From Pedococcus cremeus (lineage in GTDB: Bacteria > Actinomycetota > Actinomycetes > Actinomycetales > Dermatophilaceae), in NCBI RefSeq assembly GCF_900111375.1, contig NZ_FOHB01000002.1, forward strand, positions 62,001-126,000: DNA of 64,000 bases, read 5' to 3'. Below, piece by piece: positions 16,781-25,516 of this stretch. A program made the position numbers and the translations under genes. Numbering within the stretch: position 1 is the first letter of the stretch; the number at the start of each line of letters is the position of its first letter. The notes beneath the pieces are model-generated. The model searched no databases and was not told the origin of the DNA. It saw nothing but the letters and a program-made list of their open reading frames with translations.

Positions 16781-18133
16781 GTGAGCACCCCGCACGCCTC
16801 CGACGCCCTCGCCAGCCTCGCGGCCGGCGCCGACCTCACCGCTGCCCAGCAGCCGGACTGGCCGGACGCCGCGCAGCTTGCCGACGCGATCGCGACGCTG
16901 GCGACCTATCCGCCACTGGTGTTCGCCGGTGAGTGCGACGTGCTGCGCTCGCGGATGGCGGCGGCCGCACGCGGTGACGCGTTCGTGCTCCAGGGCGGTG
17001 ACTGCGCCGAGACCTTCGCCAGCGCCACGGCCGACAACATCCGCGACCGGGTGAAGACGATCCTGCAGATGGCCGCCGTGCTGACGTACGGCGCGTCGGT
17101 GCCCGTGGTCAAGATCGGTCGAATGGCGGGGCAGTACGCCAAGCCCCGCAGCAGCGGCAACGAGACCCGTGAGGGTGTGACCCTGCCGGCCTACCGCGGT
17201 GACATGGTCAACGACTACGAGTTCACCGAGGCCGCCCGCACGCCGGACCCCCAGCGCCTGGTGCGGGCCTACCACGCGAGCAGCGCGACCCTGAACCTCG
17301 TGCGCGCCTTCACCACGGGTGGCTTCGCCGACCTGCGGCACGTGCACGACTGGAACCGCGGCTTCGTCGCCAACGCCGCCAACTCGCGCTACGAGCGGCT
17401 GGCCCGCGACATCGACAAGGCCATGAAGTTCATGCAGGCCTGTGGCGCCGACTTCGAGGCGATGAAGACGACCGAGTTCTTCTCGGCGCACGAGGCGCTG
17501 CTGCTCGACTACGAGCGCCCGCTGACCCGCGTCGACAGCCGCACCGGTGACCTCTACGACACCTCGGGCCACTTCATCTGGATCGGCGAGCGCACCCGCG
17601 ACCTCGACGGTGCCCACGTCGACTTCGTCTCCAAGGTGCGCAACCCGATCGGCGTGAAGCTGTCGAACAAGGCGCACCCGGACGACGTCCTGCGCCTGAT
17701 CGACAAGGTCGACCCCGACCGTGAGCCGGGCCGGCTGACCTTCATCACCCGCATGGGTGCCGGGACCGTGCGCGAGGCGCTCCCGCACCTGGTCGAGAAG
17801 GTCACCGCCTCCGGCGCGCTGGTGACGTGGATCTGCGACCCGATGCACGGCAACACCTTCGAGTCGGCGTCGGGCTACAAGACCCGCGACTTCGAGGACG
17901 TCGTCGAGGAGGTCCGCGGCTTCTTCGAGGTGCACCAGGGCCTCGGCACGGTGCCCGGCGGCATCCACGTCGAGCTGACCGGCAACGACGTCACCGAGTG
18001 CCTCGGCGGCAGCGAGAAGATCCTCGACGAGGACCTCAACAAGCGCTACGAGAGTGTCTGCGACCCGCGCCTGAACCACCAGCAGAGCCTGGAGCTGGCG
18101 TTCCTGGTCGCGGAGATGATCTCCCGCGACTGA
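16781..18133 (+). CDS. aroG: Class II 3-deoxy-D-arabino-heptulosonate-7-phosphate synthase
   Basis: A 450-aa class II (plant-type) DAHP synthase, the first enzyme of the shikimate pathway, condensing phosphoenolpyruvate with erythrose 4-phosphate. Family blocks are complete: FAGECDVLRSRM and FVLQGGDCAETF near the N-terminus, VKIGRMAGQYAKPRS, RAYHASSATLNLVRAF, WIGERTRDLDGAHVDF, WICDPMHGNTF and the C-terminal GSEKILDEDLNKRYESVCDP. Length matches Rv2178c, which is in the same neighbourhood. GTG at 16781 is the start, probably of a leaderless transcript. Feedback control cannot be judged here. Confidence 0.95.
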   Translation: MSTPHASDALASLAAGADLTAAQQPDWPDAAQLADAIATLATYPPLVFAGECDVLRSRMAAAARGDAFVLQGGDCAETFASATADNIRDRVKTILQMAAVLTYGASVPVVKIGRMAGQYAKPRSSGNETREGVTLPAYRGDMVNDYEFTEAARTPDPQRLVRAYHASSATLNLVRAFTTGGFADLRHVHDWNRGFVANAANSRYERLARDIDKAMKFMQACGADFEAMKTTEFFSAHEALLLDYERPLTRVDSRTGDLYDTSGHFIWIGERTRDLDGAHVDFVSKVRNPIGVKLSNKAHPDDVLRLIDKVDPDREPGRLTFITRMGAGTVREALPHLVEKVTASGALVTWICDPMHGNTFESASGYKTRDFEDVVEEVRGFFEVHQGLGTVPGGIHVELTGNDVTECLGGSEKILDEDLNKRYESVCDPRLNHQQSLELAFLVAEMISRD

Positions 18134-18192
18134 CGACGAGACCGACTGACGACGAGACCACCGAGCCGCACCACCTCACCCAGGGGGACACC

Positions 18193-19245
18193 ATCAGCAC
18201 GCCTGCCGTCGACCTGCTCTCCGACACGCTGACCCGCCCCACCGAGGGCATGCGGGCGGCCATGGCCTCCGCCGTGGTCGGTGACGACGTCTTCGGCGAG
18301 GACCCGACGGTCCGCGAGCTGGAGCAGCGCGTCGCCGGGCTGCTCGGCCACGAGGACGGGCTGTTCACCCCCACCGGCTCGATGGCCAACCAGCTCGGCA
18401 TCCGGCTGCACGTCAAGCCGGGGGAGGAGCTGGTGGCCGACTCGCTCGCCCACGTGCTGCGAGCCGAGATGGGTGCTGCCGCAGTGCTCTCGGGCATCAG
18501 CTCGCGCTCCTGGGTGGGGCCGCATGGCCTGCTCGACGCCGCGCAGCCGCTCGCGCTGATGATCCCCGACGGCGGTGCCTACCAGGTCAACACGCGCCTG
18601 GTGGTCGTCGAGAACACCCACAACTTCGGCGGCGGCACGGTCCAGCCGCTCGAGCAGATCGAGGCCCTGCGGTCCGGCACCCGCGAGCGCGGTGTGGCCC
18701 TGCACCTCGACGGGGCGCGGCTCTGGAACGCCCACGTGGCCACCGGCGTCGCCCTCGAGACCTACGGCCGGCTGTTCGACACCGTCAGCGTCTGCCTCAG
18801 CAAGGGCCTCGGGGCGCCGGTCGGCTCGGTGCTCGTCGGCTCGGCGGAGCAGATGGCAGAGGCCCGCATCTGGCGCAAGCGGTTCGGCGGTGGGATGCGC
18901 CAGGTCGGCATCCTCGCCGCCGCCGGCCTCTGGGCCCTCGACCACCACGTCGAGCGGCTCGCCGACGACCACGCCCGCGCGCGCCGGTTCGCCGAGGCCG
19001 CCGCCGAGGCGGCGCCCGGCAGCATCGACCCCACCCGCGTCGAGACCAACATCGTCATCCTCGACGTCTCGGTCGCCGGCTGGACGTCGGCCGACTTCGT
19101 CGCCGCGGCCGCCGAGCGCGGCGTGCGCCTGTATGCCGTGTCCGGCACCGCCGTGCGCCTCGTCTGGCACCTCGACGTCGACGATGCCGGCACCGACCTG
19201 GCCGTCACCGAGCTGGTGCCCCTGCTGGCCAAGGGACCGCAGTAG
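18193..19245 (+). CDS. Low-specificity L-threonine aldolase (probable ATC start)
   Basis: A 350-aa PLP enzyme that cleaves L-threonine to glycine and acetaldehyde. Family blocks include VDLLSDTLTRPTEGMRAAM, VGDDVFGEDPTVRELE, FTPTGSMANQLGI, ENTHNFGGGTVQP, HLDGARLWNA and the PLP-lysine region VCLSKGLGAPVGS. No in-frame ATG, GTG or TTG exists near the N-terminus of the domain. The best start is ATC at 18193, where homologues would read M-S-T-P: AGGGGGA at 18182-18188 lies 4 bases upstream. An internal CTG in the VDLL segment is the only other candidate. It follows aroG by 59 bp and converges on a transporter gene. Confidence 0.85.
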   Translation: MSTPAVDLLSDTLTRPTEGMRAAMASAVVGDDVFGEDPTVRELEQRVAGLLGHEDGLFTPTGSMANQLGIRLHVKPGEELVADSLAHVLRAEMGAAAVLSGISSRSWVGPHGLLDAAQPLALMIPDGGAYQVNTRLVVVENTHNFGGGTVQPLEQIEALRSGTRERGVALHLDGARLWNAHVATGVALETYGRLFDTVSVCLSKGLGAPVGSVLVGSAEQMAEARIWRKRFGGGMRQVGILAAAGLWALDHHVERLADDHARARRFAEAAAEAAPGSIDPTRVETNIVILDVSVAGWTSADFVAAAAERGVRLYAVSGTAVRLVWHLDVDDAGTDLAVTELVPLLAKGPQ

Positions 19246-19248
19246 CGC

Positions 19249-20184
19249 TCAGACCTCGTGGTGGAGCAGCTCGGCGGGTGGGTCCTGCTCCGCCGTCGTC
19301 TCCGGTGTGCGGCGTCCGAGCAGCTCGACGACGTACATCGCCGTCAGCACCAGGGCGCCACCGCCGAGCATCCGTGCGGTCAGCCGCTCGCCGCCCGCCA
19401 GCACGGCGAAGAACGCCGCGAACACCGGTTCGAGGGTCATGACGATCGCCGCCCGCGTGGCGGGAAGGTGTGACTGCGCCCAGGTCTGGGCCCACAGGGC
19501 GACAGCCCCCGCGACCAGGGCCATGTAGAGCAGCGAGGCCCACTGGCCGCCGTCAGACGGCAGCGTGAGGCCGTCGGGCACGGCGGCGACGGAGCACATC
19601 AGGGCGATCACGAACGCCTGCACGGTCGCCAGGCCGGTGGCGGTGTGGGCCCTGCTGAAGCGGCCCAGGCCGATGATGTGCAGCGCGTAGAGCGCCGCGG
19701 AGGCCAGGGTCAGCGCCTCTCCGTAGCCGACCGCCAGCCCGCGCAGCGACAGCACGGCGAGCCCGGCCGTGGCGAGCCCGACGGCCACCCACGTGGAGGG
19801 CGCGATCCGGTCGCGGAAGATCAGGGCGCCGAACACCGGGGTCAGGACGACGTAGGTGCCGGTGACGAAGCCCGAGACGGAGGCGTCGGTGTGCTCCAGC
19901 CCGGTGGTCTGCAGCAGCTGGGCAGCCCCGTAGAGCACGCCGAGTCCGATGCCGGTCAGCAGGTCGGCGCGCGACAGTGCAAGCGTCTGGCGGCGGAACA
20001 CCGCGAACATGACCACGGCCGCGATGGCGAACCGCACGGCGAGGAAGTCGGCCGACGGCACATGCACCACGAGGTCGCGGATGAGGAAGAAGGTGGAGCC
20101 CCAGACCGCGGTCACGCCCATGAGCAGCAGCGTGGCGAGGCGCGCCGAACGGGCCGAGGAGCGCGCGGCAGGGCGAGCCGTCAT
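19249..20184 (-). CDS. EamA/DMT-family transporter
   Basis: A 311-aa membrane protein with ten predicted membrane segments in two EamA repeats: the first begins LLLMGVTAVWGSTFFLIRDL, the second AVGYGEALTLASAALYALH. Such drug/metabolite transporters export amino acids or other small metabolites; substrate unknown. ATG at 20184 is the start. It lies 20 bp after the stop of the Ser/Thr kinase gene on the same strand, so it may be co-transcribed, and 3 bp from the convergent threonine aldolase stop. Confidence 0.85.
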   Translation of the reverse strand: MTARPAARSSARSARLATLLLMGVTAVWGSTFFLIRDLVVHVPSADFLAVRFAIAAVVMFAVFRRQTLALSRADLLTGIGLGVLYGAAQLLQTTGLEHTDASVSGFVTGTYVVLTPVFGALIFRDRIAPSTWVAVGLATAGLAVLSLRGLAVGYGEALTLASAALYALHIIGLGRFSRAHTATGLATVQAFVIALMCSVAAVPDGLTLPSDGGQWASLLYMALVAGAVALWAQTWAQSHLPATRAAIVMTLEPVFAAFFAVLAGGERLTARMLGGGALVLTAMYVVELLGRRTPETTAEQDPPAELLHHEV

Positions 20185-20204
20185 CGCGGGAGCACCGGCT
20201 CGGC

Positions 20205-22127
20205 TCAGACCACGACGAGGGTAACGGTGCTGCCCTTGGGGGCATCGGCGTTGGCGCCGGGGTCCTGGCTGCGGACGGTGCCGAAGATGCCGCCCATGAA
20301 GCTGTCGACCTTGACCTTGAAGCCGGCGGCCTCGAGGATCTTCTGGGCCTCGTCGATCTGCTTGCCCTGCACGTCGGGCACCTTGACCATCTCGGGGCCC
20401 TTGGACACGACCAGGGTGACCTTGTCGCCCCGGTAGAGGGTGCCGGTGGCAGGTGACTGGGAGATCACGCTGCCCTTGGGCACGTCGGTGCTGAACTCCT
20501 GCTTGGTCGCATCGACCTGGAGCCCCGCGTCGGTGAGGGCGCCCACGGCCTGGTCGGCGGGCTTGCCGGTGAAGTCCTGGACCTCGATGGGCTGCCGCCC
20601 CTTGCTCACCACGATGTTGACGGCGGCGCCGCGCTTGAGGGCGGTGCCGGCCTTGGGGGTGGTGGAGACGATCTGCCCGGCAGGGACCTTCTCGTCGAAG
20701 GCCTGGCTGGTGTTGCCCAGCGACAGCCGCTTCTCCTCCAGCCGGGCCTTCGCCTCGGTCTCGGTGCTGCCGACCAGCTCGGGCACCGTGTAGCGCTCGG
20801 GGCCCTTGGAGACCGTGAGGGTGACGGTGGTGCTGCGGCCGACCTCGGCCCCGGCCCCCGGGTTGCCCGAGATCACCGTGTCCTTGGCCACCTTCTCGTC
20901 GAAGGCGTTGACGCGCTTGGCGTTCAGGTGGGCGGCCGTCAGCTCGCGCGTCGCCTGCTCGTAGGTCTTGCCGGCGACGACGGGCACGACGGTCGGCGAG
21001 CCCGGGCCCATCGTGAAGTACCACAGCCCGGCGGCGACGGCGGCGAGCAGTACCAGTGCGGCCACGACCCACCGCCAAGGACCGCGGTCGCGCCGCTCCT
21101 CGGCGCGCTGGTCGGCCCGATCGGACCGGCTGACCACCTGGGTGTGCGCGGCGTCGGCGGCACCGGCACCTGCTGCACCCGCGCCGAGGGGGAGGGCGGT
21201 GGTGCGGGCGACGGGGACCGTGCTGGCACCCCCGGCCGCGGCCGCCGCGCCCTCGGGGCGGTGGTCGAGCTCGGTGGGGCTGAGGGCGCGCCGGGTGTTG
21301 CGGACCTCGGCGAGGAAGCCGTCGGCGTCAGCCGGCCGCTGGTCGGGGTCGCGGGAGGTCGCGTGCGCCACGAGGGCGTCGAGCTCCGGCGGCACGTCGG
21401 CCACGCGCGACGACGGCACGGGCACCGAGCCGTGCACGTGCTGGTAGGCCACGTGGATGGGGGTGTCACCGGTGAACGCCTTCTCACCGGTGAGCATCTC
21501 GAACAGGATCAGGCCCGCGGCATACACGTCGCTGCGGGCGTCGGCGATGCCGCGCTCGACCTGCTCGGGGGAGAGGTAGGCGACCGTGCCGAGCAGCATG
21601 CCGGTCTGCGCGGCGGTGGTCTGCGTGGTGACGGCACGGGCGAGGCCGAAGTCGGCGACCTTGACGGTGCCGTCCTCGCGGAGGATGACGTTCTCGGGCT
21701 TGACGTCGCGGTGGATGATGCCGGCCCGGTGCGCGGAGGCGAGCGCCTGCAGCATGGGGTCGAGGAAGTCGAGAGCCGCGCGGGGCGTGAGCGGGCCCTC
21801 GGCCTGCATGACCTCGCGCAGGGTCTGGCCGGGCACGTACTCCATGGCCAGGAAGATGGTGCCGTCGTCCTCGCCCTGGTCGAAGACGGCGACCACGTTG
21901 GGGTGGGACAGCCGGGCGGCCGAGCGGGCCTCGCGGCGGAACCGGCTGACGAAGGTCTCGTCGGCGGCGAGGCCCGGACGCATGACTTTCAGCGCCACCT
22001 CACGGTCGAGGCGGGTGTCGAGGGCGAGGTAGACCGTCGCCATGCCGCCGTCGGCGATGTGCGACAGGACGCGGTATCGCCCGTCGAGCACATGCCCGAC
22101 GAGGGACTCGGTCACACCAGAGGACAC
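20205..22127 (-). CDS. Transmembrane Ser/Thr protein kinase with four PASTA repeats (PknL locus)
   Basis: A 640-aa receptor kinase. The kinase domain (residues 15-280) has the Gly loop ADGGMATVY, Lys47 in [14 protein letters not shown] with Asp141, DFG at 159-161 and a TT-rich activation loop ([15 protein letters not shown]). A Pro/Ala-rich linker leads to one membrane helix ([19 protein letters not shown]) and four extracellular PASTA repeats, which bind peptidoglycan or muropeptides in PknB. By position next to an Rv2175c-like gene it is the PknL locus, although M. tuberculosis PknL, from memory, has no PASTA repeats. The start is GTG at 22127 or the next GTG four codons on. Confidence 0.92.
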   Translation of the reverse strand: MSSGVTESLVGHVLDGRYRVLSHIADGGMATVYLALDTRLDREVALKVMRPGLAADETFVSRFRREARSAARLSHPNVVAVFDQGEDDGTIFLAMEYVPGQTLREVMQAEGPLTPRAALDFLDPMLQALASAHRAGIIHRDVKPENVILREDGTVKVADFGLARAVTTQTTAAQTGMLLGTVAYLSPEQVERGIADARSDVYAAGLILFEMLTGEKAFTGDTPIHVAYQHVHGSVPVPSSRVADVPPELDALVAHATSRDPDQRPADADGFLAEVRNTRRALSPTELDHRPEGAAAAAGGASTVPVARTTALPLGAGAAGAGAADAAHTQVVSRSDRADQRAEERRDRGPWRWVVAALVLLAAVAAGLWYFTMGPGSPTVVPVVAGKTYEQATRELTAAHLNAKRVNAFDEKVAKDTVISGNPGAGAEVGRSTTVTLTVSKGPERYTVPELVGSTETEAKARLEEKRLSLGNTSQAFDEKVPAGQIVSTTPKAGTALKRGAAVNIVVSKGRQPIEVQDFTGKPADQAVGALTDAGLQVDATKQEFSTDVPKGSVISQSPATGTLYRGDKVTLVVSKGPEMVKVPDVQGKQIDEAQKILEAAGFKVKVDSFMGGIFGTVRSQDPGANADAPKGSTVTLVVV

Positions 22128-22154
22128 CCGGAGAGTCTACGGAGGTTTGGGGCC

Positions 22155-22200
22155 GATCCCCGACAGCCACCCCCCGGTGGGGCGGTTCGTGCCGGGGATC
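22155..22200 (-). terminator. Nested hairpin downstream of the LysM transglycosylase gene
   Basis: GATCCCCG at 22155-22162 pairs perfectly with CGGGGATC at 22193-22200, and inside it CCACC (22167-22171) pairs with GGTGG (22176-22180). It lies 27 bp after the stop of the leftward transglycosylase gene and before the kinase gene, so it probably ends that transcript or acts in the kinase leader. No T run follows, as is common in high-GC actinobacteria. Confidence 0.5.
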
Positions 22201-22227
22201 AGCGGCCGGATCGTTACCTCGGACCGC

Positions 22228-23577
22228 TCACATGCGGGCCCGGTGGGCCTTGACGGCGGCGACGTAGCGCTTGGTGTCGGCGTACATGCCGTGGTGCTGC
22301 ACGGAGTAGAGCCCCTGGTAGTAGCCGGCGATGGCCTGGTCGGTGTTCTTCGCCGAGCGGGTGAGCGAGCGCAGGATCACGACACCGGCGGTGACGTTGT
22401 CCTGGGTGCGCAGCAGGTTGAGCCGGCGTCCGGCCATCTGGGAGGCCCACTCGCCGGAGGAGGGGATCACCTGCATGACGCCGATCGCGTTGGCCACCGA
22501 CACCTGGCGCTGGTTCCAGCCCGACTCCTGCCAGCTGACGGCCAGGGCCAGGCGCGGGTCGACGCCGTGGCGCCGGGCGGTGCTGACGATGATCTGGCGG
22601 GTCTGGGCCCGGCTGGGGACCGCGGCACGGGCCAGGTGGTCGCGGTTCCTCGCAGCCGCCCGCACCACCGCGTTCGGGTACGTGCGTCCGGCGAACGTGT
22701 TGCTGCTGTAGGCGGGCTTGGCCTTGGCGCGGGCCGGGACCCGCAGCTTCTGGCCCACCTGCAGGCTGTGCGGGTTGCGCAGCCTGTTGAGCTTGACGAG
22801 CGCGGCCTGCGTGGTGCCGAGCCGCACGGCGATGGCGCTCAGGGTGTCGCCGGAGCGCACGTTGTAGCGACCGGTGGCAGCGGGCCTGTGGGCGGCGGCC
22901 TTCTTGCCCTTGACCTTGAGCACCTGGCCGGGGTGGATCACGCTGCGCGTCGAGAGGTGGTTGAGCTTGAGCAGGGTGCCGAGCGGCATCTTCGCGCGCT
23001 GGGCGATGGCGCCGAGGGTGTCGCCCGACTTCACCCGGTACCGCGCGGTGGCGTAGGTGTGGGAGGCGGTGCGGCGGGCGCCCGAGGACGCGGAGGAGCC
23101 GCCACCGGAGCCCGGGAGCCGCAGCTTCTGGCCGACGTAGATGGTGGAGCTGGCCCTGAGCTTGTTGCGCTTCAGCAGTGAGGCGAGCGAGACGTGGCGC
23201 TTGCTGGCGATACCGCTGAGCGTGTCACCCGAGCGCACGGTGTAGGTGGTGCGCCGGATCTCCGCGGCTCTCCTCTTCGCGGCCGCGACGCGGGCCGCCT
23301 TGGCGCGGGCGGCTGCCTGGGCGGCCATCTTCGCGGTGCGCGGCACCGTCAGGCGCTGACCCACCTGGAGCATGGCGCCACCGGCGCGCAGGTGGTTCTT
23401 CTGCACGATCACGCCGTTGGTCGTGCCGTAGCGGACGGCGAGGTCGGCGACCGTGTCACCGCTGCGGACGACGTGGGTGGTCCAGCCGTGCGGGGCCGGC
23501 CTGCTCCTCTGGACGATCGCCGTCTGGGGCAGCGCCGCCGGCGACGTGGCCGGCAGGTGGGCGAAGACCGGAGACAT
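22228..23577 (-). CDS. Lytic transglycosylase with four LysM domains
   Basis: A 449-aa cell-wall protein. Four LysM repeats (each with the form VxSGDTxxxIA...VGQxLxVP) span residues 33-285 and would bind peptidoglycan glycan. The C-terminal SLT domain has HGVDPRLALAVSWQESGWNQ with catalytic Glu351 and GVMQVIPSSG. It would cleave peptidoglycan between MurNAc and GlcNAc. ATG at 23577 is supported by AAAGGA just upstream, and no in-frame extension exists. The N-terminus has no clear signal peptide, which is unusual for this family. It sits beside the PASTA kinase gene, fitting a cell-wall role. Confidence 0.88.
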   Translation of the reverse strand: MSPVFAHLPATSPAALPQTAIVQRSRPAPHGWTTHVVRSGDTVADLAVRYGTTNGVIVQKNHLRAGGAMLQVGQRLTVPRTAKMAAQAAARAKAARVAAAKRRAAEIRRTTYTVRSGDTLSGIASKRHVSLASLLKRNKLRASSTIYVGQKLRLPGSGGGSSASSGARRTASHTYATARYRVKSGDTLGAIAQRAKMPLGTLLKLNHLSTRSVIHPGQVLKVKGKKAAAHRPAATGRYNVRSGDTLSAIAVRLGTTQAALVKLNRLRNPHSLQVGQKLRVPARAKAKPAYSSNTFAGRTYPNAVVRAAARNRDHLARAAVPSRAQTRQIIVSTARRHGVDPRLALAVSWQESGWNQRQVSVANAIGVMQVIPSSGEWASQMAGRRLNLLRTQDNVTAGVVILRSLTRSAKNTDQAIAGYYQGLYSVQHHGMYADTKRYVAAVKAHRARM

Positions 23578-23672
23578 GGGGGAGTCCTTTCAGCGCGCCC
23601 CCCGCGAGACGTGGTCGTCCAGCCGCTGGTCGGACCGGTCGCCCCCTGTGTCTCGGCGGGCTGGTGAGGCTC

Positions 23673-23752
23673 GTGTGGTCAGTGAAGTCGCGTGGGGTCA
23701 ATACAGTCGCGTGAGATCTGTGTTGTCAGTGTGGCTGGTGTGAAGGTACACC
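23673..23752. repeat. Paired direct repeats in the transglycosylase/Rv2175c-like divergent promoter region
   Basis: GTGTGGTCAGTG at 23673-23684 recurs as GTGTTGTCAGTG at 23720-23731, and AGTCGCGTG at 23686-23694 recurs at 23705-23713, giving an A-B-B-A order. A short inverted repeat GGTGT/ACACC follows at 23737-23741 and 23748-23752. The set lies between two divergent genes and is probably regulatory. Confidence 0.5.
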
Positions 23753-23775
23753 ACATCTCGAGCACTCATATCGAC

Positions 23776-23789
23776 TTACATCGATGTAA
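23776..23789. promoter_or_regulatory. Perfect 14-bp palindrome, candidate operator
   Basis: TTACATCGATGTAA is a perfect palindrome in the most AT-rich stretch of the window (about 23755-23800), 37 bp before the Rv2175c-like DNA-binding protein gene. It could be an autoregulatory site for that protein or for another regulator. TAATTT at 23786-23791 overlaps it and could serve as a -10. Confidence 0.55.
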
Positions 23790-23825
23790 TTTGATTTGCC
23801 GCCGTTCGCTGGCAGGCTGTTCCGC

Positions 23826-24233
23826 GTGACTGACGAGGCCCTGAACACCCCCGCCGAACCGGCGACCGAGCCCAGCGAGACCCCCCTCGAGGAGCTCGTC
23901 GGCGAATGGCTGACCGTGCCCGACGTGGCCGAGCGGCTGGGCGTGCCGCTGTCGGCCGTGCGTCGGATGATCGAGGACCGCGAGCTCCTCGCCGCCCGCC
24001 TCGGCGAGCGCCGCGTGGTGCACGTGCCCGCCCGCTTCCTCGACGAGAAGGCGATGCCGCACCTGAAGGGCACCTTCACCGTGCTCACCGACGGTGGGAT
24101 GGACGACGAGGAGATCCTGCGCTGGCTGTTCACCCCCGACGACACGCTGCCCGTCCAGGGTGCGCCGGTCGACGCGCTGGCCTCCGGGTTCAAGACCGAG
24201 GTGCGCCGGCGGGCGATGGAGACCGCCATCTGA
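23826..24233 (+). CDS. Rv2175c-family winged-helix DNA-binding protein
   Basis: A 135-aa protein with an excisionase/MerR-like helix-turn-helix: EWLTVPDVAERLGVPLSAVRRMIEDRELLAARLGERRVVHVPA. The C-terminal part, LKGTFTVLTDGGMDDEEILRWLFT, matches Rv2175c. In M. tuberculosis Rv2175c is phosphorylated by PknL, which reduces DNA binding (established for that species). Here the kinase and this gene are also close, separated by the transglycosylase gene. GTG at 23826 is the start. A perfect palindrome lies just upstream. DNA targets are unknown. Confidence 0.85.
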   Translation: MTDEALNTPAEPATEPSETPLEELVGEWLTVPDVAERLGVPLSAVRRMIEDRELLAARLGERRVVHVPARFLDEKAMPHLKGTFTVLTDGGMDDEEILRWLFTPDDTLPVQGAPVDALASGFKTEVRRRAMETAI

Positions 24234-24270
24234 CCCGATGCCGTCCGGCCCACCGCCCGCGGTGGGCCGA

Positions 24271-24300
24271 CCCGGTATGCCGCAGTGGCGGCATACCGGG
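24271..24300. terminator. Bidirectional intrinsic terminator with 12-bp perfect stem
   Basis: Twelve-base arms at 24271-24282 and 24289-24300 are perfect complements around a CAGTGG loop. It lies between two convergent genes, 37 bp and 9 bp from their stops. Each arm contains the octamer GTATGCCG/CGGCATAC that is overrepresented across this window. Confidence 0.8.
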
Positions 24301-24309
24301 TGTCTCGCC

Positions 24310-25395
24310 TCAGGCGGAGCGGGCCGTCGAGAAGTCGATGAGCGCGTCGAGCACGTCGAGCGCCTCCCCGGCCAGGTTCCCAGTCGACTTCAGCGCCAGC
24401 CGTGCGGCGTCGGCGAGCCCGGCGATCTCGGCCTCGACCGCGTCGACGGCTCCGGAGGAGACGATCACCTCTCGCATCTCCTCCACGCCCTGCGCGTCGA
24501 GGTCGGGGCGGCCGAGCCCGGCGTCGATGACCGCTCGGCCGCGCTCGTCGGCACCCTCGAGCGTGTGCGCGATGAGCACGGTGCGCTTGCCTTCGCGCAG
24601 GTCGTCGCCGGCCGGCTTCCCCGTGGCCGCAGGGTCGCCGAAGACGCCCAGGAGGTCGTCGCGCAGCTGGAAGGCGTGGCCGAGGTCGAGGCCGTAGCGG
24701 GAGAGGGCGACGAGGTCGGGCTCGCTCGCCCCGCCGGCGGTGGCACCGATGAGGAGCGGGTGCTCGATGGTGTACTTCGCGCTCTTGTAGCGGATGACGC
24801 GGCTGGCGCGCTCGACCCGCTCCGCGGTGGTGAGGCCGTCCCACGAGCGCGCCGACTCGACCACGTCGAGGAACTGGCCGCCCATGAGCTGCGTGCGCAT
24901 GCGGTCGAAGACGGCCCGGCCGCGGGCGAGGTGCTCGGCGGGCAGGCCGGAGGTGGAGAACAGCTCCTCGGTCCAGTTGAGGCAGAGGTTGCCGGCCAGG
25001 ATGGCGCCGGCCACGCCGAAGCGGTCGGCGTCCCCGGACCAGTCCTCGTCGTTGTGTCGCGCAGCCAGCGCCCGGTGGGCGGCGGGGAGGCCGCGGCGGG
25101 TGTCGCTGTCGTCCATGACGTCGTCGTGGATGAGGGCGGCGGCCTGGAAGAACTCCATGGCGGTGGCGAGGCGGATCAGTCCGGGGGAGTCGGGCTGGCC
25201 CGCGGCCCGGTAGCCCCAGTACAGGAAGGCGGCGCGCAGCCGCTTCCCGCCGGAGAGCAGCGCGCGCACGGCGGCCAGCAGCTGCTCCGTGTCGGGCCCG
25301 ACCTCGGCGAGCACCGCCGACTGCGAGGCCAGCTCGGCGTCGACGCACTCCTGCACACGGCTGCGCAGGTCGGCGGCATCGAGCGGGTTGCCCAC
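24310..25395 (-). CDS. Polyprenyl diphosphate synthase (IdsA2-like)
   Basis: A 361-aa trans-isoprenyl diphosphate synthase that would build geranylgeranyl or longer diphosphates for lipid carriers, quinones or carotenoids. The first Asp-rich motif is ALIHDDVMDDSDTRRG and the second is FQLRDDLLGVFGD; both are intact. Residues before the first motif (MEFFQAA) suggest a medium chain length but do not fix it. GTG at 25395 is the start, with GAGGAG 5 bases upstream. It matches the position of idsA2 (Rv2173) and is divergent from metF. Confidence 0.9.
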   Translation of the reverse strand: MGNPLDAADLRSRVQECVDAELASQSAVLAEVGPDTEQLLAAVRALLSGGKRLRAAFLYWGYRAAGQPDSPGLIRLATAMEFFQAAALIHDDVMDDSDTRRGLPAAHRALAARHNDEDWSGDADRFGVAGAILAGNLCLNWTEELFSTSGLPAEHLARGRAVFDRMRTQLMGGQFLDVVESARSWDGLTTAERVERASRVIRYKSAKYTIEHPLLIGATAGGASEPDLVALSRYGLDLGHAFQLRDDLLGVFGDPAATGKPAGDDLREGKRTVLIAHTLEGADERGRAVIDAGLGRPDLDAQGVEEMREVIVSSGAVDAVEAEIAGLADAARLALKSTGNLAGEALDVLDALIDFSTARSA

Positions 25396-25516
25396 GGCAT
25401 CTCCTCACGGGCGGTGGGCCGTCGGTGGTGGTCCGTGCTGTCCCGTGGCGGCCCGGCGGGTCTCAGGATGTGTTGACCTGAGCCTAACGTGCGGCCAACT
25501 CAACTACGCTCGCCGC

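Noticed and set aside
16781-18133. Shadow frames in aroG, one running into the threonine aldolase gene from 17827
   Set aside because: The part inside aroG is basic low-complexity sequence; the aldolase domain begins only after the aroG stop, so the extended start at 17827 was not used.
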